This document shows positions 36,801 to 45,800 of a DNA stretch of 64,000 bases, piece after piece (the first letter of the stretch is position 1; every line of letters starts with the position of its first letter). The notes under the pieces were generated by a model, which saw nothing but the letters and a program-made list of their open reading frames with translations, ran no database searches and was not told the DNA's origin. Origin of the DNA: Pseudeuparius sepicola (Eukaryota > Arthropoda > Insecta > Coleoptera > Anthribidae); assembly GCA_963920635.1 (NCBI GenBank), contig OY987301.1:42817820-42881819 (forward strand), written 5' to 3'. A program made the position numbers and the translations under genes.

Positions 36801-39800
36801 GGTTAATATTTCAAAAATCATATCATTTGATTGGTCCATATTGGCAGGCGTTGAATTCTCAAACAAATAAAGTTTAGGCAATTATTTCCAAAAATTAAGA
36901 TTTTACAGTGTTAAAGTTGGACTCCCTGTATATCATCAGCCTCAGAATTATTTATATTTACGCAAATTTTTCGATCGAAAGTGACTGGGCATATTTTTGA
37001 TAATAAAGCAACCCAAAATTGGAAATGACATTTAAATATTGGCTGTAGTGACGACACTACTCAGCAACCTTGACCAGGTGAGGTAATATTGTGACGGATT
37101 GCAGTCGCAAACAAAACACAAGACTAAGCACAAAATGTGCAAACACATACCAAAATGCACTATCACTTAGAGTTTAGAGAAGCTGTTTGAAAAATGATGC
37201 TGTTTTAATACCCAACTTCACATTATGTCACTAAGGTGCCAAACAGTTCTGAAAAAAGTTGCAGATTTTCGCCAGTTTGTAAACCATCTAACCGTTTTTC
37301 TTATTCCACCACAGGCTGCAGCCTGATGGTCATTTTGTATACATTTGACACAAAAATAGCAATTTATCGACTTGGCATTTGAATACAGAATATGGCAGGT
37401 GAGCTGGCATATCTCCTAAGTCACAGTAAAAGTCAAAGAGGTTAGGAGTGTATTATATCCTATATTGCTTCGATTTTATCAGGGTCATTTAAGTGGGATA
37501 AATTTCAACTCACATTTTAAAATGCTTGGGATTTTTTACAGTCAGGAGCTTTTTACAGAACATGCGCAAGGTGCTGAAGATTCTATAGGCATCAAAATAA
37601 TATATTATGCAACAAGTTAAGCAATGAGGCATATTGCAAGCGAGAGCACAAGTTGTGGCACGAGGCAAAGCCGAGTGCCTTCAAGTGCACTTTATAATGA
37701 TTGTTTACATATATAGCTCATGGTTTTACAACACGGATAATAATCTAAGAAAGTGAAAGTCACGTTTTCAAGCGCTTTTGGTGCATTTAGGTACCTACCG
37801 GTAAAATTTTCGTAAATGCCAATTATTTCTTATTTGCGTGCCGTGCCTAGATACAACTAAATCCGAATGAATAAACCATAAAACTTCTTGATTTCAAGGT
37901 GGTTATGTTTAATCACGTAAAATTGTTAGGTATAACACTCTCCAACAGCCCAAACCAAAACCCTGGAAGACTGTGTAGGGACAAAATCTCTTTTGATGGC
38001 CTTAACCCACTTTTCCCTTAAAATGGGGTCTTTAGGGTGGAAAAAGCGGACAGTTTAGGACCGCCCCTATAGTTTCCCTTGCAGTTGGGAACGGAACACG
38101 TCCACGGCATGATTAGACATGATTAGACACAACCTAAAACCTATAAACTAAAATTGAATTTTAATCACTTTATTCTGAATCACTGCTGTTTTACCACCTT
38201 ATTAATAAAACTCCACGTCCTATATTACTTAAAAAACACAGTCCACACAATAAACCCGACAAACGTTCCTTAAAACAGGAAAATCGCCAGACAAGTAAAT
38301 GCAAACAACTACAAAAAGCTACCTCCCTGTGATGAAATAGTGACGTTTCGCGTCGCCAGTTGGCAGGCCTTTTATTGCGACGGTGCCGCCCTGCATCGAC
38401 TAATATTGTCGCAGATGACCTGCGAAAACAGTGTCCAGTATACAATTCTGGATTTGCAAGTTTAAATATTTTGCAATTTCATTTGGCATATTCCCGAATT
38501 TGTTGATCCCCACCACTTGCTTTGTGGACTTTCAATATCATCCACCGTTAATTTGGTTAATTCATTCACCTCTCCGGCAGCAACCCATTATGCCCATAAT
38601 AAGGGCCACCTGAAATTAAAAGGTATTTAATTATCAATCATTCTCAATGTGAATAAATTTAGGACCTACTTTTGTTAACAAATATTCGCTATCAGGAGCT
38701 TGTTTTAAAAACTTATTTATGTGTTGTGGGCTTGATTGCTTTCTTTGACTGATATTCATCTCCTTTCATTTTTAGTAACACTTTAAGTTTGTGATATTTA
38801 GCAATGTCAATTTCATGTTTAATATTAAGCATGGATTTTAACATCGAATACTGGTTCCATAATGTATAAGACTTGTACTTCTCTGATAATGTATGGAAGT
38901 ATGTCATAATCACATTTTCGGAGAACGAATTCACTTGATTTTCTTGGCGGCAGTCCATAAAACGTTTATACACAACTTCATATTTTTCTTTCTGGTAACA
39001 AACTATTTGTAGCAGTAGCTGCAGTTAACGTAATATTTTGGTGGTGTGCCTGAGATATTTTCATTCGTATCGTTACCTGTTTCACAATTAATTGCACAAC
39101 TTAAATGGTTATTAGAAGTAGTTTTATTGTAAAAGAAAACCTCAATCGTTTATACTGTACACGAGATTTTTGCGACGTTCTCGGTGGTTGAGTCACAAAC
39201 TTCTACTTTTACTAAAATCATTGAAGTAGAAGTTCTACTTTGATTTTCCTTAGGTTAATAAGTATAAAGATGGCGTATACCCACCCCTAACTTATTCTGT
39301 TAACGGCCCCCATGACAAAAACATCTTGAACAGTATCATGTGTTTTTGGTTTCATAACACCCTAGATTCATACCACGAATTCGAATTATTGACCTTTTCA
39401 TGCACCCCCTTCAAAAAAATCTCAGGACATTCTTCCATGGCAATCAATCCAATAATTTGCATACGATAACCTTTTTGGGGCATATCTATAAAAAAATTGC
39501 TCCTTTCGATTTCCGCAGCCTACTTAGATTTTTTAGATGTGTTAAGTTAACACGAAAAACCAGACTCACTGTGTTTGAAAATAGTGAGATTCCTAAAAAT
39601 AGCAATTTAATCATTAAAAATTTATCTGAAGGTGCCTGTTGGGGTTGATTGCAGATGAAATGTATTTCTTAAGCAAATATTTTTCTTATGATATACAATA
39701 AGAAGTGTATGAATACAGAGTGCCATTCATCAAACTGGATCAGTTTGGTGAAGAACAACCCAATTAAAAAAAAATAAATGGATCTGTTTGCGCCACAAAT

Positions 39801-42800
39801 AAATTTTAGAAAATAAATACAGTGTCATTAATCAGATGTACCCTAAAATTCAGAGATCAGGAAATGTTTTTAAAAAGAACTAGATGCTCGCTTCGTCAAG
39901 GGGCCAAGGGCATATGTTATGCAAAGGTTTGGCTAAAAAGGAGAGTTTAAAGTGACAGGCAACAAATCTTAGTGGTATGAAATTTATAAACTTAAGAAAA
40001 GTGTGCTGAAGTAGAAATTGGTATATACTTGATGTATTTGTAGTGGGCATTATTAACTGTCCAAAATTTACACATGTGGCTCTACTTACTAAATGTGTGG
40101 CTCATTTGCCTATTAGATTTAAGGTATACCAAAAGTAGTGTATTCTACGAAGAAACAAAGGTATAAAATATGTTAAAAACCAGTCTTCGATTGCTGAGTT
40201 CTTGCTATTTAGATTTAAGTAGGATATTTTATGATTTTTTAGTTACGCGGTATCGGCAAGAACTCAATAATCGAGCAGGGAATATGTTAAAGTTGGCTCT
40301 TTCATTTTCTATATTTGTTGCGTCACTAGGGCTGTAAAGGTAAAAAAACTTATGGATTTTTTAAGAGTTTTTTTATATATATATATATGAAATATGTATA
40401 TGAAATTACATCAAATGTTTCATTGACCAAGTGGTAAAAGAGAGTTAGAATTAATAGTATTATTCAACGAGCGAGTTCTGACCACCATTACTCATTTGGG
40501 TAGTTTTCGTTATGATCACCTAGAGTAACAGGAGTAAATCGGATGAGTAATGGCCATAACTCGTGATTAGAATATTTTTTATACTCTTTCCATGACTATC
40601 TTTTGGGGATATTATTTTACGTTTTGTTTTCAACATGTAACACCATGTATGTACGAAACACTCCGAAACTTGACAGGAAAGCTTTATTTACCATTGAAGG
40701 AAATATAAACTATTCCTTGAATTACGAAGGCTGGGGTTTTCTGATTGGCCAAAGGCTGTTGACCATGAATTACTAGTTTATAAATCTTAGTAAATGAATA
40801 ATGAGTACAGTGAAGCGTTTTATCAATTATTGTCAAATGCATAAAGAAATGTATTATTCGGTAGTCGTGGAAAAAGTTATTATTCGACTGGTTACTGAGT
40901 AAAATCAGGTAGGTATCAGTGATAAAAAACAAATGGTATGCATTAAAAATCTCATGTATGATAATTCATCGATGATGTGAAAAACTACAGTATTAAAAAC
41001 ACATAAATAAACAGGGTGATTCAGTCATGTTAAAGTCGACCAAAATTTTTTTTTCTGAAGTGCATCAAAACCCATACCTAACAGCGCTTGCCTCTTCAGC
41101 TGGTAAGCTCGCTCATCAAGGCTGGTGCGCAGTTGCCAGTTGCACAACATATCGTAAATGTAGGTTTTACGTTTTCACAGAAATCTGACAAAATGCTATG
41201 ACAATAAAAACATCATGGTCTAAGTTAATTTATTACCTTTTTGACTTGCTTTTTGATTTCCAATGTCAATCCTTTTTTTATTTTGTAAATATCAATGTAC
41301 TTTATGTCCAAAAATGTTGAACATCAATTAAAACTGCACAAACCTTACAAACCCACTACCTGTATTTGCATATAAGATTGCACTTGTAGTAATTTCCTCG
41401 TGTAGCAAGCCGATTCTACTTGTACTATTGTACACCAAACAACAAGGTATACAAGAGCACAAACTGTGAGTAGAGTCCGGCGACAGCGGCTTCTATGGCC
41501 CACAGCGCTAAACCGCGAGAAAAGTGGAGTTCTTCCCCTCTGCGAGGTCGTTCACCCGAACAGCTGTCGGCAGCGAGAGGGCCCATTATTGGTAGGCTGT
41601 AACTAAGTGGTGTACACAAGTGGCAACATAGTGTACCGGAGCACCAAGTTACTGCGGTAATAAGGTTAATTTGACCCAGGATTTGACTTCGTTACAATTT
41701 TTTTTCGCATTTTCTCTTTTAGTATTCCTCACTTACTGGGTGGTTAAAATTTTTTACATCATGACTGAATCACCCTGTAGTTCAATTACGAAACAAATTA
41801 TTTCACAATGTAAATCAGCAGATTTTTATTTTTATTTACCCGGCAGTGTGAATTTAGTAAGACTAGTTGTATTGTTTAAGGGAAAAATACATTTTAACAT
41901 TTCTTAAGATGTCTGATGTAGTCAACAATTTAGTTGCCTTACAGAGCAAATAAAAGTATGTGCGGTATCAAATGTAGTGGTTTTTCTTTGCTTGTTGAAG
42001 ACAAGAATCGTGTGATTTTTGGTGTGCAACACTAAACAAACAAAATGAAAATGAATCCTACACTACACAAAAATTAATCGCTTTGTTTATAAAATAGTTC
42101 AAATTTTTAACCTGGAGTAATTCAAGACTAATATTGTTTCAATGTTATTACAGGCGGCGGCGGTGGCGGTGATGGCAACCTGGTGATTCAAGTGGACACG
42201 ATTTTTGTATCTGGAATGAACACTGACTTGAGTGAAGATGACATTGCCGATCACTTTGGTGCTATTGGAATCATCAAGGTATGGTTCTGATCAAACAAAT
42301 TTCAGTTTTGCGAACAGCACTCTGTGCCTGGAATTTACAATGTTCAGGTTCAACTTTGACGTTTCGCTATATCGACACAGGTTCCTATTCCCTGCTTGCG
42401 GCACCATCACAAGCAAGATTATAAAATCTGTAACATTTTTTTATAGATGGCAAACAACCGCACATTTATGATTTTGAGCAGATCACTTTTAAAAATGACC
42501 ACTGAGACTTTATGGTCATTTTTGAAAATGACACCATTGGAGTGCTTGTGAAAAGACCTTTAAAACAAGACCACATATGTATGACTCCTGATTATTGATG
42601 GGTTTACTCCTGGGATTTTTAAAAACTCATTCCTCCCAGGTTGAAACCTCCCATCCGCCATTTTATTTAGCTGTCAATACTCCCGGAGCTTTGCAAAAAC
42701 TCCTGGGATTTTTCAAAAAACCCGGGAGTTTTCAGAATAATGATTCATTATTCTAACTGTATTCCTTACATGTTCCCTTTAAATCGATATATGATAAGTA

Positions 42801-45800
42801 TAGTACTGCTACTGAATTTGCATAAATTCAATAAAGAATAGAATATTAAAGGTTAGGTTTCAGTATTGAGCATATTATTATATGCATATGATATAAAAGT
42901 ATTTAATTTTAATGATGGAAATCAGTAACATGGTTATCAGCAAGCAAGAGTGTTTATTACAATAATCTTTAATGAACCATAATTATTAATGTTTCAAGCT
43001 TTCGCCCTTTGATTGAGGCGGGCTTCGTCAGGGAATTATATTAATAGTTTAATTATTGCAAAAATTATATAAATGTGGTGTTTCAATATGGCCGAAAAAG
43101 AAGTAATATGGCGGAAAGAATTTGATATATGATTCTACTGAAATCTAAAGATAAAAAAATTGCATGAGTTTTTTTTTAATTATACAACAATTGATATTTT
43201 CAGTAACGAACTATCCCCTAATTTTTTAAAGTCATGTGGCACCAGTGTTGAATCTGTGCTGTGCTTGGGTCTTTTGTATAGTGTTGGTCCAGCTCCATGT
43301 CATTTGGAATAGTTCTTTTATGGAACTTGTTGCAAATTAAAACGCGATTTTTTTTATGTCAGATTTGCAGATTAAAGGTAGGCCTGTCAATATCTGTTGT
43401 CCAACCTCTTAAAACGAAAAACTGCCGTGGGGTCCATATTTGCAAATTTAATGCTTGATACATCGAGAATTTGATTGCCCACGGTGATTGTGTTTGGTAG
43501 ATTTGAGGCTGTACATTTGGATTTTTTCCTCTAGATGGACAAACGCACGCAGAAGCGCAAGATTTGGCTGTACAAGGACAAGATGACCGGTGAATCCAAG
43601 GGTGAAGCAACCGTCACCTATGACGATGCTGACGCTGCTCAATCTGCCATCAAGTGGTTTGACGGTAAAGATTTCCGTGGCAACACCATTAAAGTTCAAC
43701 TCGCCACCAAGAAAGACAATTGGAGCGGTGGTGGCGGCATCGGAGGCCGTGGCGGTGGCGGAGGCAGAGGAGGAGGCCGCGGGGGTGGTAGAGATGGAGG
43801 TGGCGGATTTGGGGGGCCCAGAGGTGGTGGTTCACGTGAAGGTGAGTAAAAAAATTATATTTGGTTAAGTTTACAAGAAAACCAGTTCAATGTTCGAAAG
43901 AGTCGTGTTTTTCGTTACTGAGTTTCACACAAGCTTTATAGTATTATCGGACTTAGATTTTGACTTGTAAAACTTACAAAATTGATAAATTTTGCAGTAA
44001 GGCAGCCCCCTTTCGCTCTCGGCGAAACCTCTGATGGTTTTGTTTGATTTTCATAAAGGGGGTAGATGAAAATTCTTTATAAAAACTCATCGCAGACTAT
44101 TCAATGTTTGTGGGTGTATCCTGTCTGAAGAGACATTTGATCTACAACCATATAATAATTAATTTTAAGGTAAATATCAGATTGTAAGGAGTGGAATACT
44201 GATCCTGTGTAGAAGTAACTTCTACAGGGTGATCCACGACCCTTAACTACATTTTTATAAATCTACATTCAATCTACCAATTGGTATCATTTCATGTAAC
44301 TTGAAAAATTCAAAAGGTGCCGCAAAATATTTTTTCTTCTTTCAAACAAGCCAATTGCCTGAGATTGAATCCTAAACATTCTGGTCAACAAAACACAAAT
44401 ATGGCTCTTTTAATTAAACTGCTAAAAATGTGTTTTAACAAATGACTAGAACACTCTTAACAATCAATCAATCAATCCATACATCTTTATAAAAAGCACA
44501 AATGGTACAAATAGTGCCAAAATTGTGTCTACATAACAACACAGCACATCTGATAATCTAAAATCATTGTGACTAATAACTAAAAAACTCGTCTATGTAT
44601 AAAAATTGTGCAACTTTAATTCACAATAGTTTGTATCTGTGGGGATTTTATTGAAGATTCGAATTCCACTGATATGTGGGCCTGGGCAGGAGCGATCAGT
44701 TCGGTTATAAGTTGGCAATAAGTTTTGTTGCCTTGTTTCATATCCATGAGTGTCTCCCTTTTGGGCGATATAATTTTATGTACGAAATATATGACATGCA
44801 ACACAGCAAAGGGTGAATTTTTAACTGCTTAAAGAGATGTTTACAAGACTCTTGTTCTGTCTTGTTAACATTGCCCTAATGCATTTTTTTAAGAAGATAT
44901 ATATCCTTCGCTGTAGAGGCCAACAATAACAGCCCTTATGTGATTCTCTGTTCAAATTTAGCAATATAAACTAAAAAATTCGATATATTTTTTTAAATCC
45001 AAAAACACTCCTCATTTGCCTTATTTTCAAATAATAACATTGTGACCTAAAAAAAATCAAAATTTTATTCCGCTTTGCCCCACTCTTCCCTATATATAGT
45101 ATTACTATAATAATACAAATCCATTGGCTTTAGTTCCCTTCCATCCATTCCAGCATATATTTTTATTTCACATTGAAAACACCCATTTTTGGGTGCCAAA
45201 CGTTTACAGCCTCTTAAACTACCCTTTATTTAACCCTTTGGCTACCAACCTGCTTCAAACGTTTAGTGTCACCATTCCCAGCCAATTTACATGGCTACAG
45301 ACCCACCGTCGTATATATATGTCAGGTATAAAAAAAATTCAGAAAAGTGCAGCTGATACTCTTTAAATATAAATTTTTATATTCGTTTGTATCCTTTTGA
45401 ACAATCCATATATTTTTAACAAAGAAACTCCACACTTATGCAGTGCTCAACAACAGAATAGGATAGAAACACGACTTACGAAATTCCAGCAGCGCAGCGA
45501 GAGTAAGGGTTTCATCCGCTAGAGGCGCTGGCTAAATGACGTATTAATACGGCGTTGGATGTGGAGGCTTTTTATCAGTGCCGGATATGTGAGGCACTGG
45601 GTCTGGATGCACGTTAATGGTATTGGATATTTACGGCAGTGGGTGTGCCGGCACGGCAAAAAAAAAATATTTTCGCATATATATAACATCGGTTGTCTAG
45701 ACCATTCTAGAACTGAACGTATGTATACGGCAGTGGGTGCGGTGGCACGCTTCCTTCGATCATATATATACGGCGATGGTAGCGAAAGGGTTAATAGATT

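Larger units (their letters stand above)
31353..42153 (+). other. caz: caz intron 5 (10.8 kb)
   Basis: GT-AG intron, GTAAAA...TTATTACAG. It contains an AATT repeat (about 32787-32806), a tRNA-like palindrome (32867-33115), a dispersed repeat (33491-33630) and several TACAGGGTG ends (33362, 34141, 34458). It also holds a Crypton-like pseudogene (38320-38973), a TA microsatellite (about 40374-40390) and a transposon with ACAGGGTGATTC ends (41011-41778). The rest is AT-rich and unassigned. Open frames at 31753-31962, 32498-32791, 34751-35193 and 39400-39648 show no family resemblance. Confidence 0.8.

Noticed and set aside
43590..43868. 92-codon frame overlapping caz exon 7
   Set aside because: Out of frame with the RRM; a GC-rich shadow.
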